64,000 nucleotides of DNA from JAFEDN01 sp963844565. Its GTDB lineage: Bacteria; Pseudomonadota; Gammaproteobacteria; Coxiellales; Coxiellaceae. The stretch lies in assembly GCA_963844565.1 (NCBI GenBank), contig CAWJON010000002.1, forward strand, positions 1,488,001-1,552,000, given 5' to 3'. The notes under the pieces are model-generated. The model ran no database searches, was not told the origin of the DNA, and was given only the letters and a program-made list of their open reading frames with translations. A program made the position numbers and the translations under genes. Position 1 is the stretch's first letter. Every line of letters starts with the position of its first letter. Below, one piece after another: positions 8,872 to 16,262 of this stretch.

Positions 8872-9867
8872 CTAATCCAGCTGTTCAGGTTTTAAACTAG
8901 ATGCTTTATCTAAAAGCTCACTAAGACTATTTATAGTAAGTAACCCAGGTTCCGCAAACACAACAACTTGATTACGTAAAATCATAATGGCGGGAATTGA
9001 TTTCACCACAAATTCTTTTGTTAAAGTCTTTTCCTCGTCAATGTTGATACTTCCAAAAATAATATGCGGATAACGATAGGCTATTTGTTCTATAATTCGG
9101 CTCTGCACCAAACAAGGGGCACACCAAGGAGCCCAAAAATCAATAAGCACTATGTCATGATGATTAATTATTTCATCAAAGTTTGAATCCTTCAGAGCAA
9201 TTATATTGGCAGGACCCTCTAATACTTTAGTTATCCGATCTTGTACTTCTCCAACAGGGCCATCAGCAGAAATCTGATAAAACTTGGGAGCTTGCGTATC
9301 ACTACTTTGCGACCATTCTTGATAATAACTAATTAAAGGCTTGGTCTCCTGATGATAAACTTCTAAACGTTTGCGGACCGTCTCTTCTTGATCATCTTTT
9401 CTTTGTAATAAGGGCTCTTGAGTAATATCGTCTAGGCCAGCAATTTTAGGTGGTTGATAGACACGATGGTATATTCTGCCAGAACCAGGATGAATCAAAC
9501 GTCCGCTCATACGTTCAACAATTTTATTGTCGTCAATTTTCAATTCAATGACATAATCAATGTGGATTTTCTGCTGCCAAAGCGCTTCAGCCTGGGCTAG
9601 CGTTCGCGGGAAGCCGTCTAATACGAAACCGGATTGACAATCCGGTTGAGAGATTCGTTCTTTTACCAAATTAATAATGATGTCATCAGACACCAATTGG
9701 CCCCGATCCATTATAGGCTTAGCCGCTAAACCCAATGGTGTTCCGGCTTTTACCGCAGCTCTTAACATATCCCCTGTCGATATCTGCGGAATTTTATAAC
9801 GCTCAGCTAACAGTCGCGATTGCGTACCTTTTCCTGAACCTGGAGGACCTAACAACACGATTCTCAT
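8872..9867 (-). CDS. adk: adenylate kinase fused to a C-terminal thioredoxin domain
   Basis: Residues 1 to about 218 form a complete long-type adenylate kinase (ATP + AMP = 2 ADP). They include P-loop GPPGSGKGT (7-15), STGDMLR, FVLDGFPRTL, RLIHPGSGRIYH at the lid and the RKDDQEETVRKRL segment. The lid has no Zn-binding cysteines. Residues about 222-325 form a thioredoxin-like domain with LIDFWAPWCAPC (active site C249-C252) and a cis-proline motif SIPAIM at 290-295. A single frame covers both, with no internal stop. Standard Adk is about 214 residues, so the second domain is a true extension. WCAPC differs from the WCGPC of thioredoxin. No partner gene is adjacent; the pseudopilin gene follows upstream on the same strand. 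Confidence 0.92.
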   Translation of the reverse strand: MRIVLLGPPGSGKGTQSRLLAERYKIPQISTGDMLRAAVKAGTPLGLAAKPIMDRGQLVSDDIIINLVKERISQPDCQSGFVLDGFPRTLAQAEALWQQKIHIDYVIELKIDDNKIVERMSGRLIHPGSGRIYHRVYQPPKIAGLDDITQEPLLQRKDDQEETVRKRLEVYHQETKPLISYYQEWSQSSDTQAPKFYQISADGPVGEVQDRITKVLEGPANIIALKDSNFDEIINHHDIVLIDFWAPWCAPCLVQSRIIEQIAYRYPHIIFGSINIDEEKTLTKEFVVKSIPAIMILRNQVVVFAEPGLLTINSLSELLDKASSLKPEQLD

Positions 9868-9892
9868 ATTTTTAACCTTATATTTATATTTT

Positions 9893-9916
9893 ATCCTGCA
9901 AACTGCGGGCGTCAGC
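9893..9916. repeat. fragment of dispersed repeat (ATCCTGYAAACTGCGGGCG type)
   Basis: ATCCTGCAAACTGCGGGCG followed by TCAGC recurs with few changes at 15147 and 31167. Here it overlaps the stop codon of the pseudopilin gene, whose TGA lies in the repeat. The core is CGGGCGTYAGCCCG-like, a small hairpin found in the fuller copies. Confidence 0.5.
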
Positions 9917-10451
9917 TCAGGGTATTGTATTGCGCTGAACAGGCATCTTTTAACTGTTGAGGATCTGTAGTAACCCTTGCCCTTCCGCTATCATTCACGG
10001 TAATGATAACCCCATAACGTTCAGGGTGAATTTGCGGACAATAATAAAAGCTGCCACGCTGCCCTAATGTGAAACCGCTTGGAGAAAATTTTATACCCAC
10101 ATCATAACCCAAGCTGCTTTTCCACCACAAGCGATCACCTTTTGGCAGACCAGAATATCGATATAATAACTGTTGGTTGTTATCGCTCGCAATCAGTTGT
10201 CCATTCATCCAATCTCCATCACAATTCTTTGGATCTTTAGCGCCGCAAAATATAACGACATGATTCATAGCGATTGCACTCGACTGCGCATAATGTAATG
10301 CATCCAATATCTTATTTTCAACTGACCGGGTACGTGCACGATTCATTAAATGTTGGAAACTGGGTATTGCAATCATTAACAGGACACCCACAAAACTGAG
10401 AATTAATGAGACTTCTAATAGGGTAAAACCTCGTTTTAATCTTGTTCCCAA
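9912..10451 (-). CDS. type IV pilus/type II secretion pseudopilin of the FimT/GspH class
   Basis: The protein (179 residues) begins with a prepilin signal MGTRLKRG followed by FTLLEVSLILSFVGVLLM. That gives cleavage after Gly8, Phe at +1, the conserved Glu at +5 and a hydrophobic helix. The rest fits the GspH/FimT fold, with two cysteines near the CGAKDPKNC loop and another pair toward the C-terminus. Minor pseudopilins prime assembly of type IV pili. The start overlaps the end of the corB frame by 16 bases, suggesting co-transcription. The last codons lie in a dispersed repeat, so the C-terminus may be altered. Confidence 0.8.
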   Translation of the reverse strand: MGTRLKRGFTLLEVSLILSFVGVLLMIAIPSFQHLMNRARTRSVENKILDALHYAQSSAIAMNHVVIFCGAKDPKNCDGDWMNGQLIASDNNQQLLYRYSGLPKGDRLWWKSSLGYDVGIKFSPSGFTLGQRGSFYYCPQIHPERYGVIITVNDSGRARVTTDPQQLKDACSAQYNTLS

Positions 10452-11716
10452 ACGGGAGTCTCCTGGAAAAATTTCGGGAATATCTTAACTAGTTTTATCA
10501 GGTTTCGGCTGACACGAACAACTTCTATTGGATAGCCACCAATTCTGATACAGACTCCGGCAATCGGAATCATTTCCAATTCCTCAATCACTAATCCACT
10601 CAGCGTTCTTGCTTCGGTGGTGGGAAATTTCCATTCAGTAATATCATTTAGATCTCTGACATCGATACTCGCATCGACCAAAAAACTTCCATCTTTTTGT
10701 GGAATAACAAACCGATTTACGCCTAAGACATCTTTAGTAAATTCTCCAACGATTTCTTCCATTATATCTTGCACTGTAATGAGTCCTTGAATATCTCCAT
10801 ACTCATCTACAACCAAGCCTACGGTTTGTTGTTGGTTGCGAAAATTTAGCAACTGCTGATTGGCTGTTGCTTCTTGAGGAATAAAATAAACTTCATCCGC
10901 CAATTCAATCAAAGATTCTTTGTTTAAAGCTTCCTTCCGCATAAACACCAATACCTTACGTAAATTTAAAATGCCCTGGGGATTATTAATATTACCTCTA
11001 AAAGTTGGCACAAAAGCATGTGGGCATTCCATTAATTCAGATTCTATCTCCTCCCAGCTGTTATCTAGATCTATTCCAAAAATTTCACTCCGCGGAACCA
11101 TAACTTCTTCTACGGTAACCTGTTCCAAATCCAAAATGCGTAATAACATTTTTTTAAAAGGGGAAGAAATTTTTTCTTTGGTTTCACTGAGCAACGTTTT
11201 TAATTCATCGATACTCAGCGATTCTAAACGTCCTACGTCCATTTTTACGCCCAATAAACGTAAAAAACCATTGGCCACGCCATTAACCAACCATACTAAT
11301 GGATATATTATTTTTAGTAATACTTTTAGCACCGCTGACGAAGGCCGTGCAACAGCCTCGGGATGTAAAGCAGCTAAAGTCTTAGGTGCAGTTTCCCCAA
11401 AAATTAAAATGACTAAAGTTAATATGACAGTAGCGAAGATAACCCCAATGCTTCCAAAATACTCTTCAGCTAATAATGTGACCACTGCTGATGCAAATAT
11501 ATTAGCGAAGGTATTGCCAATTAAAATAACCCCCAATAAGCGATCGGGTCTTAAAAGTAAATTAGCAATCCTTTTGGCGCCTTTATCGCCTTTTCGGACA
11601 AGATGACGCAAGCGGTATCGGTTCAACGACATGAGGGCGGTTTCACTGCTTGAAAAAAAAGAGGAGATTAGAATCGTAAAGATTAAAACAATGATCAATA
11701 TGACATTGCCTATCAT
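10436..11716 (-). CDS. corB: CNNM/CorB-type transporter-associated protein with CBS pair
   Basis: At 426 residues it has the CNNM (DUF21) membrane domain in the first 190 residues, beginning with hydrophobic segments and FFSSSETALMSLNRYRLRHL. Two CBS domains follow (VEEVMVPRSEIFGIDLD and VVDEYGDIQGLITVQDIMEEIVGE region), then a CorC_HlyC domain. This matches E. coli YfjD/CorB, associated with Mg2+/Co2+ homeostasis. YfjD is encoded next to ypjD and ffh in E. coli, and the same order is seen here. It overlaps ypjD by 4 bases. Confidence 0.9.
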   Translation of the reverse strand: MIGNVILIIVLIFTILISSFFSSSETALMSLNRYRLRHLVRKGDKGAKRIANLLLRPDRLLGVILIGNTFANIFASAVVTLLAEEYFGSIGVIFATVILTLVILIFGETAPKTLAALHPEAVARPSSAVLKVLLKIIYPLVWLVNGVANGFLRLLGVKMDVGRLESLSIDELKTLLSETKEKISSPFKKMLLRILDLEQVTVEEVMVPRSEIFGIDLDNSWEEIESELMECPHAFVPTFRGNINNPQGILNLRKVLVFMRKEALNKESLIELADEVYFIPQEATANQQLLNFRNQQQTVGLVVDEYGDIQGLITVQDIMEEIVGEFTKDVLGVNRFVIPQKDGSFLVDASIDVRDLNDITEWKFPTTEARTLSGLVIEELEMIPIAGVCIRIGGYPIEVVRVSRNLIKLVKIFPKFFQETPVWEQD

Positions 11717-12147
11717 ATAAATTTACTACCAATATAGACGATTATTAAGAGGCTTATACCCAACCAAGTTGAATGAATCGCTTGGCTGCCTCGCCAACCA
11801 CGCCAACGACGACCTAATAACAAAATAAGAAAAACTAGCCATGCGCCAATGGTAATTAAAGTTTTTTCCAAAAGTGCTGGTTGTTTCCAAAGTAAGGCAT
11901 GAAAAAAATAAAAACTTGTTATTAGTATCAAAGTTAGCAATATAAATCCGAACTTATTTACCAAAAAAAGACCTTTTTCTAAGGTCTCTAAAGGTGGTAA
12001 TTTATTTAGCCAAATTAAATGTGGTTTATTTCGTAACAATATTTCCTGAAAAGCCAAAATTAAAGCCAACAAACCCGCAAAAACCAATACTGTGACCGTA
12101 AGAAGGGAAAGGAAGCGATGAAGCTCTAGTATTTTTTCAAAATTCAT
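11713..12147 (-). pseudogene. ypjD: YpjD/CcsA-like cytochrome c assembly membrane protein, N-terminally truncated
   Basis: The product aligns with the C-terminal portion of YpjD (about residues 105-263 of the 263-residue E. coli protein): a LHRFLSLLTVTVLVFAG helix, LPPLETLEKGLF, and the terminal RWRGWRGSQAIHSTW...YIGSKFI. The first 100 or so residues, with the initial helices, are absent. They cannot be hidden upstream, because only about 110 bases separate this frame from divergent ffh. An in-frame start at 12189 is possible; MNFEKILELHRF at 12147 is nearer to homologous sequence. It is either a remnant or a reduced membrane protein that still overlaps corB by 4 bases. Confidence 0.65.
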
Positions 12148-12258
12148 AACCACAACAAACATCATACAAGAGCAATAAGCTAATGACAATATAGGGGATA
12201 AGGATACAGGCTTACGCCGTAGCTTGCAGGATTTTAATTTTAATTTGATTTAGAAATT

Positions 12259-12294
12259 GCTGAATTGCAGCTTTGCTGCAATTCAGCATATAAT
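12259..12294 (+). promoter_or_regulatory. perfect palindrome and TATAAT box immediately upstream of ffh
   Basis: GCTGAATTGCAGC (12259-12271), a TTT loop and GCTGCAATTCAGC (12275-12287) form a perfect 13-base stem. TATAAT follows at 12289-12294, only 8 bases before the ffh ATG. No Shine-Dalgarno sequence is present. If the TATAAT is a real -10, the ffh transcript would be nearly leaderless. The palindrome may act as an operator or as a terminator for upstream transcription. Confidence 0.45.
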
Positions 12295-12302
12295 AGCCTT
12301 CT

Positions 12303-13670
12303 ATGTTTAACCAATTAAGTGAAAGATTATCCCAAGCCGTTAAAAACCTACGCGGAATTGCGCGACTATCAGATAGCAATATTAAAGACACCTTGGAAGA
12401 GGTACGTAAAGCCTTGCTTGAAGCCGACGTGGCTTTACCGGCTATTCAACGTTTTCTTGACGATGTTCACGAAAAGGCGATTGGGCAAACAACCATTGGG
12501 AAAACGCATCCGGGCGAAACTTTTATCAAGCTGGTTCATGATGAATTGGTGCATTTGCTCGGAGATACACAATCCGAACTCAACATAAACGCCCCTAGCC
12601 CAGTGGTAATTCTGGTCGCAGGCTTGCAAGGTTCGGGCAAAACCACAACCGTTGCCAAATTAGCTCGTTGGTTGCAAACAAACAAGAAAAAAAGAATTTT
12701 GCTTGTGCCTGCAGACGTGCATCGTCCTGCTGCCATTGCCCAATTGCTTACTTTATCAAAACAAGTCGGGGTAGAATGCTTCCCCTCTCAATCCACAGAC
12801 TCACCTGTTCATATTGTTGAACAAGCGATTGAACAGGCTAAACGTCAATTTATTGAGATTGTAATCATTGACACGGCAGGCCGTTTACATATCGATCAAG
12901 AATTAATGTCCGAAATACAAGCTATACACCGGATTGCAAAACCTATTGAATCGCTGCTGGTTGTTGACAGTATGACAGGACAAGACGCCTCTCACGTTGC
13001 TCATTCTTTTAATACAGCACTGCCATTGACTGGAATTATTTTAACAAAAACGGATGGAGATGCACGCGGCGGCGCTGCCTTGTCGATGAGAATTATAACC
13101 GGCAAGCCGATTAAATTTATGGGGGTCGGTGAGAAAATAGACGCCTTAGAAGTATTTCACCCAGAGCGAATTGCAGGCCGAATTTTAGGAATGGGCGATA
13201 TTGTCAGTTTAGTCGAGGAAGCTCGACAAAAAATTGACCAGGCACAAGCCACTAAAATGGCAAAAAAATTAAAAAAAGGCCAGCGCTTTGACTACAATGA
13301 TTTCCTCACTCAGTTAGAGCAAATGAAAAAAATGGGCGGCATGCAATCGGTACTGAGTAAATTACCGATGATGGGGCAAATTCCTGCAAAAGCGGCTTCA
13401 TTGATGGATGATAAGCTATTAAAAAAACTAGCAGCTATTATTCAGTCTATGACTGAAAAAGAGCGGATGTTTCCAGCTCTGTTAAATCATTCAAGAAAGG
13501 TGCGTATTACCAAAGGTTCAGGAACAACTTTACAAGAAATTGCCAAACTGCAGAAACAGTTTTTACAAATGGAAAAAATGTTGAAAAAAATGCAAGGAAA
13601 TAAGCTCCAAAAGCGAATGCAACAAATGCAGAATCAACTACCTCCCGACCTTTTAGACAAATTTCGTTAA
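12303..13670 (+). CDS. ffh: signal recognition particle GTPase Ffh (SRP54)
   Basis: Protein component of the bacterial SRP, which binds 4.5S RNA and signal sequences and docks with FtsY. The 455 residues contain the N domain (MFNQLSERLSQAVKNLRG), the G domain with VAGLQGSGKTTTVAKLA, DTAGRLHID and TKTDGDARGG, and a methionine-rich M domain (QFLQMEKMLKKMQG...RMQQMQNQL). The start is fixed by the canonical MFNQL N-terminus. In many gammaproteobacteria ffh directly precedes rpsP. Here nemA and a MITE lie between them. Confidence 0.97.
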   Translation: MFNQLSERLSQAVKNLRGIARLSDSNIKDTLEEVRKALLEADVALPAIQRFLDDVHEKAIGQTTIGKTHPGETFIKLVHDELVHLLGDTQSELNINAPSPVVILVAGLQGSGKTTTVAKLARWLQTNKKKRILLVPADVHRPAAIAQLLTLSKQVGVECFPSQSTDSPVHIVEQAIEQAKRQFIEIVIIDTAGRLHIDQELMSEIQAIHRIAKPIESLLVVDSMTGQDASHVAHSFNTALPLTGIILTKTDGDARGGAALSMRIITGKPIKFMGVGEKIDALEVFHPERIAGRILGMGDIVSLVEEARQKIDQAQATKMAKKLKKGQRFDYNDFLTQLEQMKKMGGMQSVLSKLPMMGQIPAKAASLMDDKLLKKLAAIIQSMTEKERMFPALLNHSRKVRITKGSGTTLQEIAKLQKQFLQMEKMLKKMQGNKLQKRMQQMQNQLPPDLLDKFR

Positions 13671-13675
13671 ACTAC

Positions 13676-13704
13676 CTGAGAACTCTCAGCCTGAGAATTC
13701 TCAG
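13676..13704. repeat. two tandem 14-base palindromes between convergent ffh and the flavin oxidoreductase
   Basis: CTGAGA-AC-TCTCAG (13676-13689) is followed one base later by CTGAGAATTCTCAG (13691-13704), overlapping the stop codon of the minus-strand gene. The position between convergent genes suits transcription termination, but no T-run accompanies them, so this is only suggestive. Confidence 0.4.
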
Positions 13705-14783
13705 TTAGAGTAATCCGTATAGCCCTTCTCCCCGCCTCCATAAAACGTATTAACATCGGGTTTATTTAAAGGCAAATTCTTCTTGAGTTTTTCCACCAAA
13801 TTCGGATTGGCAATAAAAAGTTTTCCAAAGGCAATCAAATCCGCATATCCGCTATTTACGGCCCCATCAGCCATTTCTAGATCATAATTGTTATTCACTA
13901 TCCAAGTGCCTTTAAATTCTTTACGTAAAGCCAAGAAATCAAGGTCAGGGGATTCACGGGAAGCACCTGCCGTACCTTCAATGACATGAATATAAATTAA
14001 ATTTAAGCGATCTAATTCTCGCACCAATGGAAAGAACACCGAACCAGGATCAAGCGTTTTAATGCTATTTGAACTACTGACCGGAGATAAACGAATGCCC
14101 GTGCGTGAAGCTCCGATTTCACTAGTAACCGCCGAAACGACTTCTAAAGCAAAGCGCAACCGATTTTCTACCGAGCCACCATATTGATCTTCGCGCTGAT
14201 TGGCGCTTTCACTTAAAAATTGATGAATGAGATAACCATTCGCTGCATGGATTTCAACGCCATCAAAACCCGCTTTAATCGCGTTCCGTGTCGCTACCCG
14301 GTATTCTTCGACAATATCCGCAATTTCATCAACTAATAAAGCTCTGGGCTGACCAACTTCCACAAATTGGCCACTTTCTAAAAAAGTACGCGCCCCTTGA
14401 GGCGTGATGGCAGAAGGTGCAACTGGCAATGCCCCATTGGGTTGCAGAGAGGGATGGGAAATTCGTCCGACGTGCCATAATTGTAAATAGATTACCCCGC
14501 CTTTGGCGTGAACCGCATCTGTCACCTTTTTCCATCCGGAAATTTGTTCCTCAGAATAAATACCTGGCGTCCAGGCATATCCCTTACCGGTGGGTGATAT
14601 TTGGGTGGCTTCTGAAATAATAAGTCCCGCTGAAGCGCGTTGTGCGTAATATTCGACATTCATAGCTTGCGGCGCATCGGTTCCATGAGTCGCGCGATTT
14701 CTTGTCAAAGGGGCCATGACTATTCTGTTTCTCAGCAGTTGTCCACCCAAATTAAAGGGAGTAAAGAGAATATCTGTTTTCAT
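13701..14783 (-). CDS. old yellow enzyme family NADH:flavin oxidoreductase (NemA-like)
   Basis: FMN-dependent TIM barrel of 360 residues, the usual length for the family. Visible landmarks are LLRNRIVMAPLTRNRA, YYAQRASAGLIISEATQISP, LQLWHVGRISH, GFDGVEIHAANGYLIHQFLS (substrate and FMN binding His/Asn) and NQREDQYGGSVENRLRF. Members reduce alkenes conjugated to carbonyls, nitro compounds and nitrate esters; the physiological substrate cannot be told. It is convergent with ffh and lies in the gap that separates ffh from the rpsP operon, probably a later insertion. Confidence 0.9.
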   Translation of the reverse strand: MKTDILFTPFNLGGQLLRNRIVMAPLTRNRATHGTDAPQAMNVEYYAQRASAGLIISEATQISPTGKGYAWTPGIYSEEQISGWKKVTDAVHAKGGVIYLQLWHVGRISHPSLQPNGALPVAPSAITPQGARTFLESGQFVEVGQPRALLVDEIADIVEEYRVATRNAIKAGFDGVEIHAANGYLIHQFLSESANQREDQYGGSVENRLRFALEVVSAVTSEIGASRTGIRLSPVSSSNSIKTLDPGSVFFPLVRELDRLNLIYIHVIEGTAGASRESPDLDFLALRKEFKGTWIVNNNYDLEMADGAVNSGYADLIAFGKLFIANPNLVEKLKKNLPLNKPDVNTFYGGGEKGYTDYSN

Positions 14784-14963
14784 CTTATATCCTTAAAAAT
14801 CATTATGAATATATTTTACTCCCCCTAGCAGAATAATAACACTGCCAACCTTAAGATATTATCCAGGGCTATCGGATTAATCGAAACTAGATTAAAGCAG
14901 CTAAAATTATCAATTAAAAAGACTTAGACTATGTTAAAGAGCGATCCAATAATGTAATTAAAC

Positions 14964-15305
14964 TCACTGCATAGCCTTATTCAGCGCATCCGCCCAGCAA
15001 TTCCCGCTGAAGCGGGAATTGCTTCCTTGTTTTGATACTGAAACCCAGCTAAGCTGGGTTTCAGTAATGAAGGGGGAGATCGCTAGCCGCTCTTCTCCCC
15101 CTTGCGATCCCCCATCAGTAAGTGATTTACTACGAACATTATTTATATCCTGTAAACTGCGGGCGTTAGCCCGTGACTTTGCGCAATGGAACCATTTAGA
15201 ACGTGACCAGCGTGATAAAATTTCACTTGGCATCATGGCGGCTGACGGGCCCCGTTTAGACAATCTTGCGAGTAGGCGGATGTCGCTGAATAAGGCGGAG
15301 TGGGT
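14964..15305. mobile_element. MITE-like palindromic element, copy D (divergent interior)
   Basis: This occupies most of the 694-base gene-free stretch 14784-15477. The left end CTGCATAGCCTTATTCAGCG and the right end CGCTGAATAAGGCGGAG, with GTTTAGACAATCTTGCGAG just inside, match the two end types of copies A, B and C. The interior differs. It carries hairpins (CCGCTGAAGCGG, CCCAGCTAAGCTGGG, a GGGGGAGA...TCTCCCCC pair) and the ATCCTGTAAACTGCGGGCG repeat. Both arms contain the change CTTATTCAG/CTGAATAAG, which keeps the pairing. No open frame looks genuine, and nothing else is seen in the flanks. Confidence 0.7.
15147..15189 (+). repeat. dispersed repeat (ATCCTGTAAACTGCGGGCG type), inside MITE D
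   Basis: Forty-three bases with a CGGGC-GTTA-GCCCG hairpin and the tail GTGACTTTGCGCAATGG. It is nearly identical to 31167-31209 and partly matched at 9893-9916. It is a separate repeat family nested in this MITE copy. Confidence 0.65.
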
Positions 15306-15424
15306 TTAGTTTTCGAAATCTACACCCCACGGAATTACCGAATATTTAAACATATTGAAAGTTGTTTAATCCGATAGCCCTGAGATATTATCAGTAACCT
15401 CTTCCACTTTGCTAAGTTTTCTTG

Positions 15425-15430
15425 TAGAAT
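15425..15430 (+). promoter_or_regulatory. candidate -10 box of the rpsP operon
   Basis: TAGAAT lies about 48 bases before the rpsP ATG, after a T-rich tract; a -35 is poor (TTCCAC at 15402-15407, 17-base spacing). Because a MITE and nemA separate the operon from ffh, its own promoter is needed, which is the main reason for proposing it. Confidence 0.35.
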
Positions 15431-15477
15431 CTATGGTTTGTAAATTCACACCGGTTTTGAAGAGGAAATATAATTTT

Positions 15478-15759
15478 ATGGTAGTGATTCGTTTATCGAG
15501 AGGGGGAGCCAAAAAATCTCCTTTTTATCATGTAGTTGTGGCCGACAGCAGAAAACCGCGCGATGGACGCTTCATTGAGCGATTGGGTTTCTATGACCCT
15601 TCCCCAAGAGGCAAGGCTACCGGGACTAAAATCAATCTCGACCGTATTGAGTACTGGGTCAAAAAAGGCGCTGTACCTTCTTCACGGGTTTCTAATGTAG
15701 TAAAAGAATTTGTCCGAACTGGACTTGCCAGCCCTAAACAGGCAACCGAAAAAGAATAA
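15478..15759 (+). CDS. rpsP: 30S ribosomal protein S16
   Basis: The 93-residue protein begins MVVIRLSRGGAKKSPFYHVVVAD and contains RFIERLGFYDP and RIEYWVKKGAVPS, diagnostic for bS16. Longer in-frame readings start upstream, but the ATG at 15478 has a GAGGAAA ribosome-binding site and gives the conserved N-terminus. It heads rpsP-rimM-trmD-rplS; rimM begins 3 bases after its stop. Confidence 0.95.
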   Translation: MVVIRLSRGGAKKSPFYHVVVADSRKPRDGRFIERLGFYDPSPRGKATGTKINLDRIEYWVKKGAVPSSRVSNVVKEFVRTGLASPKQATEKE

Positions 15760-15762
15760 TTT

Positions 15763-16257
15763 TTGAAAAGAATTATTATCGGTTACTTTGGCGCAAGCCA
15801 TGGGATTAAAGGTTGGTTGAAAATCAAATCTATACACCAACCTCTTTCGAGCATTTTACAATTCAAAGAGCTACAAATCTATCATCAAGACGCTTGGCAA
15901 CCGATTAAAATCACTGCAGGCAAGCAACAAAGTAATTCGATTATCGTTAAAATTGCCGAATGTGATACTCCTGAAGTTGCAAAAACCTATACCCATGATC
16001 CAATCGCCATTTTTCGCGAACAACTACCGCCCCTACCTCCCAATGAATATTATTGGGAAGACCTCATTGGCTTAGAGGTTTTTAATCAAGAAAAAATTTC
16101 CTTGGGAATTATCGACCATTTTCTCGAAACAGGCTCTAATGATGTCATGGTGCTCAAAAGCGAAAAAAAACGTCTCGTACCCTATACTGAACAAGTGGTA
16201 AAATCTGTGGATTTAACTTCAAAAATAATAATTGTCGATTGGCCTAGTGATTTTTAA
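15763..16257 (+). CDS. rimM: ribosome maturation factor RimM
   Basis: Assists 30S assembly through S19. The 164-residue product has the RimM beta-barrel start (IIIGYFGASHGIKGWLKIKS) and the PRC-barrel domain (PNEYYWEDLIGLEV, NDVMVLKSEKKRLVPYT). The initiation codon is TTG at 15763, the only one that keeps the conserved N-terminus. It is tightly packed behind rpsP, so translational coupling is plausible. Confidence 0.93.
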   Translation: MKRIIIGYFGASHGIKGWLKIKSIHQPLSSILQFKELQIYHQDAWQPIKITAGKQQSNSIIVKIAECDTPEVAKTYTHDPIAIFREQLPPLPPNEYYWEDLIGLEVFNQEKISLGIIDHFLETGSNDVMVLKSEKKRLVPYTEQVVKSVDLTSKIIIVDWPSDF

Positions 16258-16262
16258 TCCAT

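Noticed and set aside
15019..15309. Open frames on both strands through MITE D
   Set aside because: Both are contained in inverted-repeat DNA and lack family resemblance.
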